From: an uncultured Bacteroidales bacterium
GTDB lineage: Bacteria > Bacteroidota > Bacteroidia > Bacteroidales > Paludibacteraceae
DNA length: 64,000 nt
Direction: 5' to 3'
Assembly: GCA_946187695.1 (NCBI GenBank)
Contig: CAMHSB010000005.1
Span: 39,917 to 103,916, forward strand
Under the pieces are notes generated by a model. That model was not told where the DNA came from. It made no database searches and saw only the letters and a list, made by a program, of their open reading frames with translations. A program made the position numbers and the translations under genes. Shown here in pieces: positions 8,226-17,945 of the stretch. Positions within the stretch are counted from its first letter, which is position 1. Every line of letters starts with the position of its first letter.

Positions 8226-9569
8226 ATGAAAAAACAATTCTTTTTGATCGCTGCCATGGCAGCTGTGCTGGTAGGTTTTACCGGCTGTAAAGACGATGCA
8301 AACAGTAACGGCCCCAGCGGTTAGGATACCCCGTCGGGTAAGGTGCTGACACCGGAAGAAACCAAGCAGGAGATGATGAACATCGCCTCCGGTCTGATCG
8401 GTAAGTTCCATACGGAAGACCAGAAAGCAGCGGTTAAGTTGGCGGACGATATGTACGACAAATACAAGGAATACGATTTCGAAGGGATCGGCAATTATTT
8501 CGACACTCGCTACGATGAGCTGTTCCGTCTGCCGCAGTATGTCTGTGCAGTAGCGGAGGGCGGCAACCCCGTTCCGGCGATGAACCATGCGTACACCTTC
8601 AGCTTCGCCGGCGAAAGCGTGATCTGGGAAGCCGACGAAGTGAACCGCACCTGGGTGAACAAAGGTAAGGCTTCGGACAACAGTATCATCATGCGTGCCA
8701 AGGATAAGAACGGCACGATGTGCGAGGCGAAGTTCTGGGGCGAGGGTACGGAGAAGACCTACTCCTATACCTGGACCGAGGGCGGCGAGAGTCACACCGC
8801 CACCGGTGTACTGCCGGCAATCCTGCATTTCACGCTCAAGCAGGGCAGCACCGTCATCATGAGTGCCGATCTCCAGCAAGACCTGCAGAAGAACAACCAC
8901 GCGACCTTCAACCTCGCCGCTTCGGTAGCGAACCTCCGTTGGACGACGGACATCAATATCCGTTCGACCAATGCGTCGCTCGGCTTCGCGTTCTACTATG
9001 GTAGCGAGAGCCTCCTTAGCGCGCTGATCAACCTCCCGTCCTATAAGTTGATCGATAAGCAGGACAGCCAGTCCTACGAAGACTGGATCGAGCAATACGA
9101 GGAGCGTTATGAGGAGCTGATCCGCCAGATCGGCGGTGCTGACGCCGTGATCGATATCAACGGTAAGGCGCAGATCAAAGCCGTTGTCAGCAATGCCGGA
9201 CAGGCTTACAACAGCATCATGAGCATGCAGAATCAGGGTGTGGATCCGGAGTCGCAGCAGGGTGCACAGCAGTACTGCAACATCATCAATAATGCGCAGT
9301 CGAACGGTGTCTATATCGGTAATGCCAAGCAGGCAGAGGTTCGCGTGATCGCGATGTCGGAGACCGACTCGTACTACGGCGAGAGTTACTACTGGCCGGA
9401 GCCCGTGCTCTATTTCTCGGCAGACGGTACGACCTATGCCTTCGAGCAGTATTTCGAGCAAAACCGCCAACCGTTTACGGACCTCAAAAACAGTGCAGAG
9501 AATCTGGTGAACGCTTATATTCACCTGTCCTCCTGGCTGTCGCAAGAAGTAGGTGAGGTTCATTTCTAA
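8226..9569 (+). pseudogene. Lipoprotein gene interrupted by an in-frame TAG
   Basis: Translation from ATG at 8226 gives a lipoprotein signal peptide (MKKQFFLIAAMAAVLVGFTG, then the lipobox Cys) and DDANSNGPSG. It then meets TAG at 8322-8324 and continues in the same frame for about 414 codons to TAA at 9567. The long part begins at residue 34 with DTPSGKVLTPEETKQEMM and shows no family I recognise; it is rich in Asp, Glu, Tyr and Gln. A single T-to-C change would make the stop a Gln codon (CAG). It is therefore a fresh nonsense mutation, a read error, or occasional readthrough. Other genes here end with TAG, so the code is not reassigned. If translation restarted at 8343 (the first in-frame ATG-like start used for the downstream part) the product would lack any export signal. 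The TonB receptor gene overlaps its stop by one base. Confidence 0.75.
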
Positions 9570-11611
9570 TGCGTAAGGCTTCGGTAGGCATACTACTTAT
9601 CCTATGCAGCAGTCTGTCCGTTCTCGGGCAGACTGTTGCTGATAGTAGTATCACTATCGTCAAGCAGTTGGACGATATCGAGGTGGTGCAGGACCGCGCG
9701 GTGTCGTTCGTCGAGCAGCAACCCGAACGGCTCGTGGTGGAGATGCAGCATATACAGTGCATGCCTAAGTTCCTCGGTACCTCCGACCCGATACGCTACC
9801 TGCAGAGCCTGCCCGGTGTGCAGACCAACAACGAGACCTCGACCGGTCTGCATATACACGGCTGCGATGACCATCAAACGCTGGTCTCCATCAACGGTGC
9901 ACCGGTCTATTATCCCAACCACCTGATGGGCCTCTACTCGACCTTCATCGGCTCGCATTTTGCGTCTATCCTCATGGAGACCACCGAGCACACCGGTACG
10001 ATGGACAACCGTATCGGCGGATGGGTGGATTTTCGTACGCAGGATAAGCAACCCAAACGCTTCGGACTCACCGGCAACGTGGGCCTCATCAACTCCGATC
10101 TCACGCTTACTATCCCCATGGGCGCCAAGCATGCGCTCTGGATATCCGGTCGCTCGTCCTATATCAACGGCTTGTACAGCAAGCTACTCAAGATAGACAG
10201 CTACTCCATGCGGTACCATTTTATGGACTTCAACTTGACCTATCTCGGTCAACTCTCCGACCGCGACCGACTGCTCATCACAGGTTTCTACAGCCGCGAT
10301 AAGATGCGCCTGTACTCGGATAACAGCATCGTCAATCTGCAATTTCCCTGGCAGAATATCGTCGGTTCTTTGAACTGGACGCATACGCTCGACAAAGGTT
10401 CCTGGCGCACCACCGCCTATTACTCCTCCTTCGATAATGCCCTGAACGCTTCCCTCGATTCGGCGCAGGTGAAGACCAACGAGTGGTTCGCCTCAACGGG
10501 ACTGAAGAACGAACTGAAATACAACATTTCCGATGCACTGCTGCTGACCGCTTCGCTCGACTATTCCCATTATCTCAACCGCCCGCTCTCCTATGCATTG
10601 ACGGGTATATCGATGTTTGCTAACCAAGAGACGCACTATGCTACCGAGCATGCGGACGAGTTGTCTGCGGGTGTCGATTTGCGACATGAGGTCACACCGT
10701 GGTTTGCTTATAATGCAGGCTTGCATCTGAGCGGTTACAAGCACGGCAAGACCCTCTTCGGCGGCATCGATCCGCGGGTGAGTTTGCATTTCACCCCGGC
10801 ACCCGATCATGCCATCTCGGCGCACTATGGCATGTACCATCAGTATTTCCATAAAGCAGGTCTGACAGGTGGCGGTCTGCCGGCGGATTTCTTCTTTCTG
10901 GCTTCGGACGCTTTCCCTGCCGAGTGGTGCCATGCGACGAGCATCAAATACGTCTATTCGTTCTTGCACAAGCAGTACAGCCTCTCGGCGGAACTCTATT
11001 TCAAGCAGATTTACAACATTGCCGAATCGACCGGCAATGTGCTGCAGGTGCTCAACAAACGATTCACGTTTGAGGACTATATTGTGACGGGCAACGGACG
11101 CAACTATGGTCTGAACCTGATGTTCCAGCGTTCGCGGGGTGTCGTGACAGGCTACGTGAGCTACACATTGGGTTGGGCGCGGCGCAGTCTGCCGGCCTTG
11201 GAGGGTTATACCGACTATCGCTATGCGGCTTCGAGTGAACGCGTGCATGACCTCAAACTGGTGCTCAACTCACGTTTCGCCAAGCGCTGGAACATCAGCG
11301 CGATGTTCGTGCTCGCCACCGGTCTGCCTTTTACCCTGGCGGAGGAGGCATACGTGCTGAACGGTCAGATGATCTGCCGGTACTCCACCTATAACGGTGC
11401 CCACATGCCGCTCTATCACCGTCTGGACCTGAGCTGCTCCTGCGATATCATCAAGACCAAGGAGCATGAGTTCGGTATCAACCTCTCGCTCTACAACACT
11501 TACGCGCACAAGAACGCGCAGTTTGTCGTCTATCGGGAGAACCTCAAGCCCATCCTCGGAACGGGTCTGTCCACCATTATACCATCCATCAGTTTTTACG
11601 GCACTTTCTAA
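9569..11611 (+). CDS. TonB-dependent outer-membrane receptor
   Basis: A 680-residue protein with a signal peptide (MRKASVGILLILCSSLSVLG), a plug domain (about residues 50-160: YLQSLPGVQTNNETSTGLHI, then SINGAPVYYPNHL) and a beta-barrel to the end (SISFYGTF, with a terminal aromatic residue). It lacks the N-terminal CarboxypepD_reg-like domain of SusC proteins. It starts in the stop codon of the upstream lipoprotein gene and its own stop overlaps the next ATG by one base, so the three genes form a tight operon. TonB receptors of this type paired with DUF4249 lipoproteins are common in Bacteroidota; the substrate is unknown. The TonB box is not obvious. Confidence 0.9.
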   Translation: MRKASVGILLILCSSLSVLGQTVADSSITIVKQLDDIEVVQDRAVSFVEQQPERLVVEMQHIQCMPKFLGTSDPIRYLQSLPGVQTNNETSTGLHIHGCDDHQTLVSINGAPVYYPNHLMGLYSTFIGSHFASILMETTEHTGTMDNRIGGWVDFRTQDKQPKRFGLTGNVGLINSDLTLTIPMGAKHALWISGRSSYINGLYSKLLKIDSYSMRYHFMDFNLTYLGQLSDRDRLLITGFYSRDKMRLYSDNSIVNLQFPWQNIVGSLNWTHTLDKGSWRTTAYYSSFDNALNASLDSAQVKTNEWFASTGLKNELKYNISDALLLTASLDYSHYLNRPLSYALTGISMFANQETHYATEHADELSAGVDLRHEVTPWFAYNAGLHLSGYKHGKTLFGGIDPRVSLHFTPAPDHAISAHYGMYHQYFHKAGLTGGGLPADFFFLASDAFPAEWCHATSIKYVYSFLHKQYSLSAELYFKQIYNIAESTGNVLQVLNKRFTFEDYIVTGNGRNYGLNLMFQRSRGVVTGYVSYTLGWARRSLPALEGYTDYRYAASSERVHDLKLVLNSRFAKRWNISAMFVLATGLPFTLAEEAYVLNGQMICRYSTYNGAHMPLYHRLDLSCSCDIIKTKEHEFGINLSLYNTYAHKNAQFVVYRENLKPILGTGLSTIIPSISFYGTF

Positions 11612-12489
11612 TGAAAAAACTCCTATACATAGTACTCGCGGCCTTGGTGTTGGTGGGCTGTAAGCAGGACGACCCGCAGCCGCCTTCGCTCATCATGGAG
11701 GGTTGGATCGACGCGAACGGTCATCCGGTGGTGATGATCCACCAGACCTATGTCCTCAGTTTCGGCAATGACAGCTCGCGGACGATCGAAGAGACGGTGG
11801 AGGACCTGCTCATCCCCTTCGGTAAGGTGACGGTCTCGGACGGTGAACAGGAGGTGATCTTGACCGGACGTCTCGACACGGCTTACCTGCCGCCGTACAC
11901 CTACAGCTCGACTTATATCCGCGGACAGGTCGGCAAAAAATACACCTTCACCGCCAAGTACAATGATTTCTATGCTACCGCCACGACCACCATTCCGCCG
12001 GTGGCGAGTCTCGATTCGCTGAAGGTACGCGAGATGGAGGATAAACTCGATGTGCGGGCTTACATGCACGTTGCGCCGGAGGGTTACTATGCTTTCTTTG
12101 TACGCAAACCCGGCGGTAAGCAATTTGAACTCTGTCCGTTCGATGTGTTTGAGGGCCGCGATGCGGTGGACGGCCGCATGGAGGTGAAGGTCTATCGTCC
12201 CTTTACGGAGACGGAGGACGGTTTGATCGGTGTGGATTTTCAATTCCGCAACGACCCCAAGAAGGACGATAAGGAAAAGACCTACCGGCTCAAAGTGGTG
12301 CGGCTGGACGAACAAGCCTATCGCTTCTGGAAAGCCTACAACGAGTTGGCCATCACCAAAGGTATCCTCTTCGTGCCGGTCTATAAAAACATTCCTAGTA
12401 ACGTCGTCGGCGGGTACGGCAACGTCTCCGGCATGGGCGCTTCGTTCTACGACATCCTCGCTGCCCGCGATACGACCTATCGCTTTTAG
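11611..12489 (+). CDS. DUF4249 family lipoprotein
   Basis: A 292-residue lipoprotein: signal peptide MKKLLYIVLAALVLVGC with the lipobox Cys at residue 17. The body has the DUF4249 pattern, an N-terminal beta-rich part (LIMEGWIDANGHPVVMIHQT; KYTFTAKYNDFYATATTTIP) and a C-terminal NVVGGYGNVSGMGASFYDIL. DUF4249 proteins are surface or periplasmic lipoproteins that accompany TonB-dependent receptors, as here, where the ATG shares a base with the receptor's stop. The gene ends in TAG. Its partner suggests a role in uptake of an unknown ligand. Confidence 0.85.
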   Translation: MKKLLYIVLAALVLVGCKQDDPQPPSLIMEGWIDANGHPVVMIHQTYVLSFGNDSSRTIEETVEDLLIPFGKVTVSDGEQEVILTGRLDTAYLPPYTYSSTYIRGQVGKKYTFTAKYNDFYATATTTIPPVASLDSLKVREMEDKLDVRAYMHVAPEGYYAFFVRKPGGKQFELCPFDVFEGRDAVDGRMEVKVYRPFTETEDGLIGVDFQFRNDPKKDDKEKTYRLKVVRLDEQAYRFWKAYNELAITKGILFVPVYKNIPSNVVGGYGNVSGMGASFYDILAARDTTYRF

Positions 12490-12540
12490 GCTAAAAATTA
12501 GCGAAAAAGGTAGAAAAAATGAAAAAAGGATGGCATATGC

Positions 12541-12571
12541 TTGCATATGTCATTTTTTATTCGTAATTTTG
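12541..12571 (+). promoter_or_regulatory. Promoter of the uxaB operon
   Basis: TTG (12541-12543), 20 nt, then TAATTTTG (12564-12571), 51 bp before the uxaB start. Confidence 0.8.
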
Positions 12572-12622
12572 CAGTCGCATTATGTGGCGAACAAATTTAA
12601 CATCATTTAATACTTAAACATT

Positions 12623-14158
12623 ATGGCAAAAAAAGCATTGAACAAGTGGACCGCGCCGAAGAGCGTTGCTCCCGAGAGAATCATTCAGTTTGGTGAAGGT
12701 AACTTCCTCCGCGCTTTCGTGGACTGGATCGTATGGAACATGAACGCCAAGACGAACTTCAACGGCTCGGTAGTAGTCGTTCAGCCGATCGAAAAGGGTA
12801 TGGTAGAGTGGCTCAACGGGCAGGATTGCTTGTATCACGTCAATCTGCAGGGTCGTCTCAAAGGTGAGGCAGTGAACTCGCTCGAGCGTATCGACGTCAT
12901 CTCGCGCGCCCTCAACCCGTACACCCAGAACTGGGCCTACATGGCGCTGGCAGAGCAGCCGGAGATCCGTTTCGTCATCTCCAACACCACCGAGGCAGGT
13001 ATCACCTTCGATCCCGCTTGTAAGTTCACCGACGCACCCGCTTCTTCCTATCCGGGCAAGCTCGTGCAACTGCTCTTCCGTCGTTACAAGACTTTCAACG
13101 GCGATCCGACCAAGGGCCTGATCTTCATGCCCTGTGAGCTGATCTTCTTGAACGGTCACCACCTCAAAGACTGCATCCGCAAGTACATCGAGTTGTGGAA
13201 AGACGATTTCGGAGCAGACTACAAGGGCTTCAAGGACTGGTTCGAGAAATACAACTATGTCTGCGCTACCCTCGTGGATCGTATTGTACCGGGCTTCCCG
13301 CGCAAGGACATCGCAGCAATTCAGGAGAAAGTGGGCTACAACGACAACCTCGTCGTGCAAGCCGAGATCTTCCACCTCTGGGTGATCGAGAAACCGGAGA
13401 ACATGTCGATCGAAGAACTCGAGGCAGAATTCCCGGCCAACAAAGCCGGTCTGAACGTGCTCATCGCCGAGTCCGAGAAACCGTACCACGAGCGTAAGGT
13501 GACGCTGCTCAACGGCCCGCACACTGTCCTCAGTCCGGTGACCTACCTCAGCGGTGTCAACATCGTTCGCGATGCCTGCAACCACGACGTGCTCGGTAAG
13601 TACATCCACCTCGTGATGTTCGATGAGTTGCTCGAGACCCTCAACCTGCCGAAGGATGAACTCAAGGCGTACGGCGAATCCGTGCTGGAGCGTTTCAACA
13701 ACCCGTATGTAGATCATGCCGTTACATCAATCATGCTCAACTCCTTCCCGAAATTTGAGACACGCGACCTGCCGGGCCTCAAGATCTACTTGGAGCGCAA
13801 AGGTCAACTGCCGAAAGGCCTCGTGCTCGGTCTCGCTGCTATCATTGAGTACTACAAGGGCGGTACCCGTGCCGACGGTGCACCGATCGAGCCGAACGAT
13901 GCACAGGAGATCATGGACCTGCTCAAGCAACTCTGGGCTACCGGCGACACCCGCAAGGTGGCAGAAGGTGTGCTCGGCGCTACCGACATCATCTGGAAAG
14001 AGTCCAAAGAGGACCTCAACAAGATCCCGGGTCTGACCGATATGGTAGAGCTCTACCTCAACAGCATCGAGAAGATCGGTATGCTCGAGACCGTTCAACT
14101 GATGCTCGCTGCGGACAAAGTAGAAGGCCTTGTTTCGAAAATCAAAAGCTTATTCTGA
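12623..14158 (+). CDS. uxaB: Tagaturonate reductase (altronate oxidoreductase)
   Basis: A 511-residue member of the mannitol dehydrogenase family. The N-terminus has the dinucleotide-binding start RIIQFGEGNFLRAFVDWIVW, followed by VISNTTEAG and FMPCELIFLNGHHL. The C-terminal domain has the catalytic-helix region KVTLLNGPHTVLSPVTYLSG, with the Lys/Asn/His pattern of this family. The enzyme reduces tagaturonate to altronate with NADH in galacturonate (pectin) breakdown. It is followed one base later by the altronate dehydratase gene, which supports the assignment over fructuronate reductase (UxuB). Length is normal. Confidence 0.93.
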   Translation: MAKKALNKWTAPKSVAPERIIQFGEGNFLRAFVDWIVWNMNAKTNFNGSVVVVQPIEKGMVEWLNGQDCLYHVNLQGRLKGEAVNSLERIDVISRALNPYTQNWAYMALAEQPEIRFVISNTTEAGITFDPACKFTDAPASSYPGKLVQLLFRRYKTFNGDPTKGLIFMPCELIFLNGHHLKDCIRKYIELWKDDFGADYKGFKDWFEKYNYVCATLVDRIVPGFPRKDIAAIQEKVGYNDNLVVQAEIFHLWVIEKPENMSIEELEAEFPANKAGLNVLIAESEKPYHERKVTLLNGPHTVLSPVTYLSGVNIVRDACNHDVLGKYIHLVMFDELLETLNLPKDELKAYGESVLERFNNPYVDHAVTSIMLNSFPKFETRDLPGLKIYLERKGQLPKGLVLGLAAIIEYYKGGTRADGAPIEPNDAQEIMDLLKQLWATGDTRKVAEGVLGATDIIWKESKEDLNKIPGLTDMVELYLNSIEKIGMLETVQLMLAADKVEGLVSKIKSLF

Positions 14159-14159
14159 C

Positions 14160-15641
14160 ATGACGAATATCCTGAAAATCAACCCTGCCGACAATGTGGT
14201 GGTAGCTATCCAGCCGCAGTCGGCAGGCGCGGTTATTGAGGTGGACGGCAAGCAGATCACCGTTTTAGAGGACGTGCCTGCCGGCCATAAGATAGCCATC
14301 CAAGATCTCGCTGAGGGCGAGAACGTCATCAAGTATGGTTTCCCCATCGGTCATGCACGCGAAGCCAAGAAAGCCGGCTCGTGGATGAACGAGAACAATA
14401 TCAAGACCAACCTCGCCGGACTGCTCGAGTACGAGTATCATCCAAAGGATGTGGTGCTCAATATACCCGACGAGAAACGCACCTTCATGGGCTACCGCCG
14501 CAAGGACGGTCAAGTAGGTATCCGCAACGAAGTATGGATCATCCCGACCGTAGGTTGCGTCAACGGTATCATCCAGAAATGTGCCGAGCGCCTGCGTCAG
14601 GAGACCGGTGCGGACAATATCTTCGCTTTCCCCCATAACTACGGTTGCTCGCAGTTGGGTGACGATCACGAGAACACGAAGAAGATCCTGCGCGACATGC
14701 TTCATCATCCGAACGCAGGTGCTATCTTGGTAGTCAGCCTCGGCTGCGAGAACAACCAACCGGATGTCTTCAAACAGTTCTGCGGCGAAATCGATGAGGA
14801 CCGTATCAAGTTTGTGACTACCCAGAAGATCGAAGGCGACGAGGTGGAGTACTGCATGACTATTCTGCGGGAACTCTACACTAAGACGCAGCACGACAAA
14901 CGCGTAGCAGTACCTCTGAGCGAATTGCGCGTGGGTCTCAAGTGCGGTGGTTCGGACGGCTTCAGCGGTATCACCGCCAACCCGCTGCTCGGTTGCTTGA
15001 GCGATTGGTTGGTAGCCCAAGGCGGAACGACCGTCCTCACCGAAGTGCCGGAGATGTTCGGTGCCGAGACCATCCTCATGGACCGTTGTGCCAACCGGCA
15101 CCTCTTCGACCAGACGGTGCACCTCATTAATGACTTCAAGGATTATTTCCTCAGTCACGGTGAACCGGTAGGCGAGAACCCGAGTCCGGGTAACAAAGCC
15201 GGCGGTATATCGACCCTCGAGGACAAAGCCCTCGGTTGTACGCAGAAATGCGGTAAGTCTCTCGTACGCGGTGTGATGCCTTACGGTGAGCGCCTGCAAG
15301 TGAAGGGACTCAACCTGCTCTCTGCACCGGGTAACGACCTCGTGGCATCGACGGCACTCGCTTCCTGCGGTTGCCATATGGTGCTCTTTACTACCGGTCG
15401 CGGTACGCCGTTCGGAACCTATGTCCCGACGATGAAGATCTCCACCAACTCGAACTTGGCGAAGAACAAACCGAACTGGATCGATTTCAATGCCGGTGTG
15501 ATCGCCGAAGGCGAACCGATGGACGAGGTAGCAAAACGTTTTGCGGACTTCGTGATCGAGGTAGCCAACGGTGCCAAGACCAACAACGAGAAGAATGGTT
15601 ATCACGAGATAGCGATCTTCAAGAACGGTGTCACTCTTTGA
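14160..15641 (+). CDS. uxaA: Altronate dehydratase
   Basis: A 493-residue protein with an N-terminal SAF domain (PADNVVVAIQPQSAGAVIEV ... GHKIAIQDLAEGENVIKYGF) and a long C-terminal UxaA/GarD dehydratase domain (FMGYRRKDGQVGIRNEVWII; FPHNYGCSQLGDDHENTKKI; VSLGCENNQPD). The conserved Cys and His residues fit an iron-dependent dehydratase. It converts D-altronate to 2-keto-3-deoxygluconate, the step after UxaB. The ATG at 14160 is 1 nt past the uxaB stop; an in-frame start at 14130 would overlap uxaB and is less likely. Its last 14 nt overlap the comF start. Confidence 0.93.
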   Translation: MTNILKINPADNVVVAIQPQSAGAVIEVDGKQITVLEDVPAGHKIAIQDLAEGENVIKYGFPIGHAREAKKAGSWMNENNIKTNLAGLLEYEYHPKDVVLNIPDEKRTFMGYRRKDGQVGIRNEVWIIPTVGCVNGIIQKCAERLRQETGADNIFAFPHNYGCSQLGDDHENTKKILRDMLHHPNAGAILVVSLGCENNQPDVFKQFCGEIDEDRIKFVTTQKIEGDEVEYCMTILRELYTKTQHDKRVAVPLSELRVGLKCGGSDGFSGITANPLLGCLSDWLVAQGGTTVLTEVPEMFGAETILMDRCANRHLFDQTVHLINDFKDYFLSHGEPVGENPSPGNKAGGISTLEDKALGCTQKCGKSLVRGVMPYGERLQVKGLNLLSAPGNDLVASTALASCGCHMVLFTTGRGTPFGTYVPTMKISTNSNLAKNKPNWIDFNAGVIAEGEPMDEVAKRFADFVIEVANGAKTNNEKNGYHEIAIFKNGVTL

Positions 15642-16338
15642 TATCCTGTATCCCCGTACCTGTCCTTTCTGCGGACGGTATATCAGTGACCGGCAGATCC
15701 GCGAGGAGCACATCGAATGGCTCTGCGTGGACTGCTGGAAACATTTGCCGCGTACCGAGCAGGACATCCTGCGGGATAACAGCACCGAGGAGACACTGAC
15801 CGACGGCCGTTCGGAGATCAAGCAAGCGATGCGGCTCGAAAAAGCGGCGGCGTATCTGTTCTTTGAGAAAGAGCATCCGATCCAGTGGGTCATCCACCGC
15901 ATGAAATACCGCGACCAACCGATGCTGGGCTTCTGGCTCGCACGGCAGGCGCTGCTGGACTGGCGCAACGAGACCTTCTTCGAGGATCTGGACCTGATCG
16001 TTCCTATGCCGCTCCATCCCAAACGACTGCGGGAGAGAGGCTATAACCAGGCGGAGTACATCGCCTTGGGGATCAGCGAACTGACCGGCATACCGGTGGA
16101 TACGACCCATGTGCTGCGGGTGCGCAACACACCCAAGCAGGCCCGGCAGACCGGAGACGAACGCAAGACCAACGTAGCGAACGCGTTCGCGGTGGTTCAC
16201 CCCGAAGAACTGAAGGACAAACATATACTCGTGGTGGATGACCTGATCACCACCGGAGAGACGATGCGCTCGTGCCTCAAGGCCATGAAACGCATCAAAG
16301 GGGCACGATTCAGTGTCTTTGCCTTATGTAAAGCATAA
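15628..16338 (+). CDS. ComF family phosphoribosyltransferase-like protein
   Basis: A 236-residue ComF-type protein. An N-terminal zinc-binding pair of Cys motifs (CPFCGR and CVDCW) precedes a PRTase fold with FEDLDLIVPMPLHPKRLRER, the GYNQAEYIA motif and the PRPP loop ILVVDDLITTGET. ComF proteins take part in DNA uptake in naturally competent bacteria, although their reaction is unclear. The start is GTG at 15628, inside the 3' end of uxaA, so it is probably translationally coupled. No other competence gene is nearby. Confidence 0.9.
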   Translation: MSLFDILYPRTCPFCGRYISDRQIREEHIEWLCVDCWKHLPRTEQDILRDNSTEETLTDGRSEIKQAMRLEKAAAYLFFEKEHPIQWVIHRMKYRDQPMLGFWLARQALLDWRNETFFEDLDLIVPMPLHPKRLRERGYNQAEYIALGISELTGIPVDTTHVLRVRNTPKQARQTGDERKTNVANAFAVVHPEELKDKHILVVDDLITTGETMRSCLKAMKRIKGARFSVFALCKA

Positions 16339-16343
16339 TAAAA

Positions 16344-17945
16344 ATGACAAAAAAATACGATTTTTTAATTATTGGCGGCGGTGTGGCCGGAATGAGTTTT
16401 GCATTACAGGTGGCGCGCTCGGGCAAATATAAGATTGCTCTGTGCTGCAAGACCACCCTCGAGGAAGCTAACACCGCCAAAGCACAGGGAGGTATCGCCT
16501 CGGTGACGAACCTCTTGGTGGACGATTTTGAGAAACATATCCACGATACGATGGTCGCCGGTGACTGGTTAAGTGACCCTGCCGCCGTCGAACAGGTGGT
16601 ACGCAACGCCCCCAAAGGCATCGAGGAACTGGTTCAATGGGGCGTGAACTTCGACCGCAAAGAGGACGGTCAGTTCGATCTGCACCGCGAAGGCGGTCAC
16701 TCTGAGTTCCGTATCCTGCACCATGCCGATGACACCGGTGCGGAGATCCAACGCGGACTGATGGCAGCGGTGCGCAGCAACCCGCATATCGAGGTGCTGG
16801 AGAACCATTTTGCCGTGGAGATCATCACGCAGCACCATCTGGGCGTACGTGTGACGCGTCGGACACCCGATATCGAGTGCTACGGTGCGTATATCCTCAA
16901 CCCCAAGACCCAGAAGATAGATACCTATTTGAGCCGTATCACACTCATGGCAACCGGCGGAACGGGTGCCGTCTATGCGACCACCACCAACCCCGAGATA
17001 GCCACCGGAGACGGCATCGCTATGGTCTATCGCGCCAAGGGACTGGTCAAGGACATGGAGTTTGTGCAGTTCCACCCCACGAGCCTCTTCAACCCCGCCG
17101 AGACTCATCCGGCCTACCTCATCACCGAAGCCATGCGTGGGTACGGAGGTATCCTGCGTCTGCCCAACGGCGAGGAGTTTATGCAGAAATACGATCCGCG
17201 TCTCAGTCTTGCGCCGCGTGACATCGTTGCTCGGGCGATCGACAACGAGATGAAGATCCATGCGATCGACCATGTCTGCCTCGATGTGACCCAAAAAGAT
17301 CCCGAGGAGACCAAGCATCACTTCCCCAATATCTACGCCAAGTGCCTGAGTATCGGTATCGATATCACAAAGGAGTACATCCCTGTCGCACCCTGTGCGC
17401 ATTACATGTGCGGCGGTATCAAGGTCGATCTGGACGGTCAGTCGTCCATCAAGCGTCTTTACGCCGTGGGTGAGTGCTCGTGTACAGGCCTGCATGGGGG
17501 TAACCGTTTGGCGTCCAACTCGCTCATCGAAGCCGTCGTATATGCCGAGGCAGCTGCCAAGCATAGTTTGTCCGTTATCGAGAACTACGGCTTCAATGAA
17601 CGTATCCCGGCTTGGAACGACGAGGGTACGCTCTCAAACGAGGAACGCGTGCTCATTGCCCAGGACGTCAAGGAGGTGGGACAGATCATGTCCACCTACG
17701 TGGGCATCGTGCGCTCGGATCTGCGTCTGCGTCGTGCGTGGGAACGACTCGATCTGCTCTATGAGGAGACCGAAGACCTCTTCAAACGTGTCAAGGCCAC
17801 CAAGGAGATCTGCGAACTACGAAATATGATTAATGTCGGATACCTCATTACCCGTCAGGCGATCGAGCGCAAGGAGAGTAGGGGACTGCATTACTCCATC
17901 GACTATCCCAAAAAAGAATCCGACCATCCGCAGGAAGTATGGTAG
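16344..17945 (+). CDS. nadB: L-aspartate oxidase
   Basis: A 533-residue flavoprotein. The N-terminus carries the FAD-binding motif FLIIGGGVAGMSFALQVA, followed by TAKAQGGIASV, the flavin loop GDWLSDPAAVE, and HREGGHSEFRILH. The substrate region has FVQFHPTSLF and the C-terminal APCAHYMCGGIKVD and ECSCTGLHGGNRLASNSLIE. It oxidises L-aspartate to iminoaspartate for NAD synthesis. The HREGGHS motif and short C-terminus favour NadB over succinate dehydrogenase. The quinolinate synthase gene is not adjacent. The stop overlaps the ATG of the NlpC/P60 gene. Confidence 0.93.
   Translation: MTKKYDFLIIGGGVAGMSFALQVARSGKYKIALCCKTTLEEANTAKAQGGIASVTNLLVDDFEKHIHDTMVAGDWLSDPAAVEQVVRNAPKGIEELVQWGVNFDRKEDGQFDLHREGGHSEFRILHHADDTGAEIQRGLMAAVRSNPHIEVLENHFAVEIITQHHLGVRVTRRTPDIECYGAYILNPKTQKIDTYLSRITLMATGGTGAVYATTTNPEIATGDGIAMVYRAKGLVKDMEFVQFHPTSLFNPAETHPAYLITEAMRGYGGILRLPNGEEFMQKYDPRLSLAPRDIVARAIDNEMKIHAIDHVCLDVTQKDPEETKHHFPNIYAKCLSIGIDITKEYIPVAPCAHYMCGGIKVDLDGQSSIKRLYAVGECSCTGLHGGNRLASNSLIEAVVYAEAAAKHSLSVIENYGFNERIPAWNDEGTLSNEERVLIAQDVKEVGQIMSTYVGIVRSDLRLRRAWERLDLLYEETEDLFKRVKATKEICELRNMINVGYLITRQAIERKESRGLHYSIDYPKKESDHPQEVW

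Noticed and set aside
8322..8324. TAG read as a sense codon (recoded genetic code)
   Set aside because: Several convincing genes here end at TAG (for example at 12489, 17945, 18721 and 20915), so amber is a normal stop.
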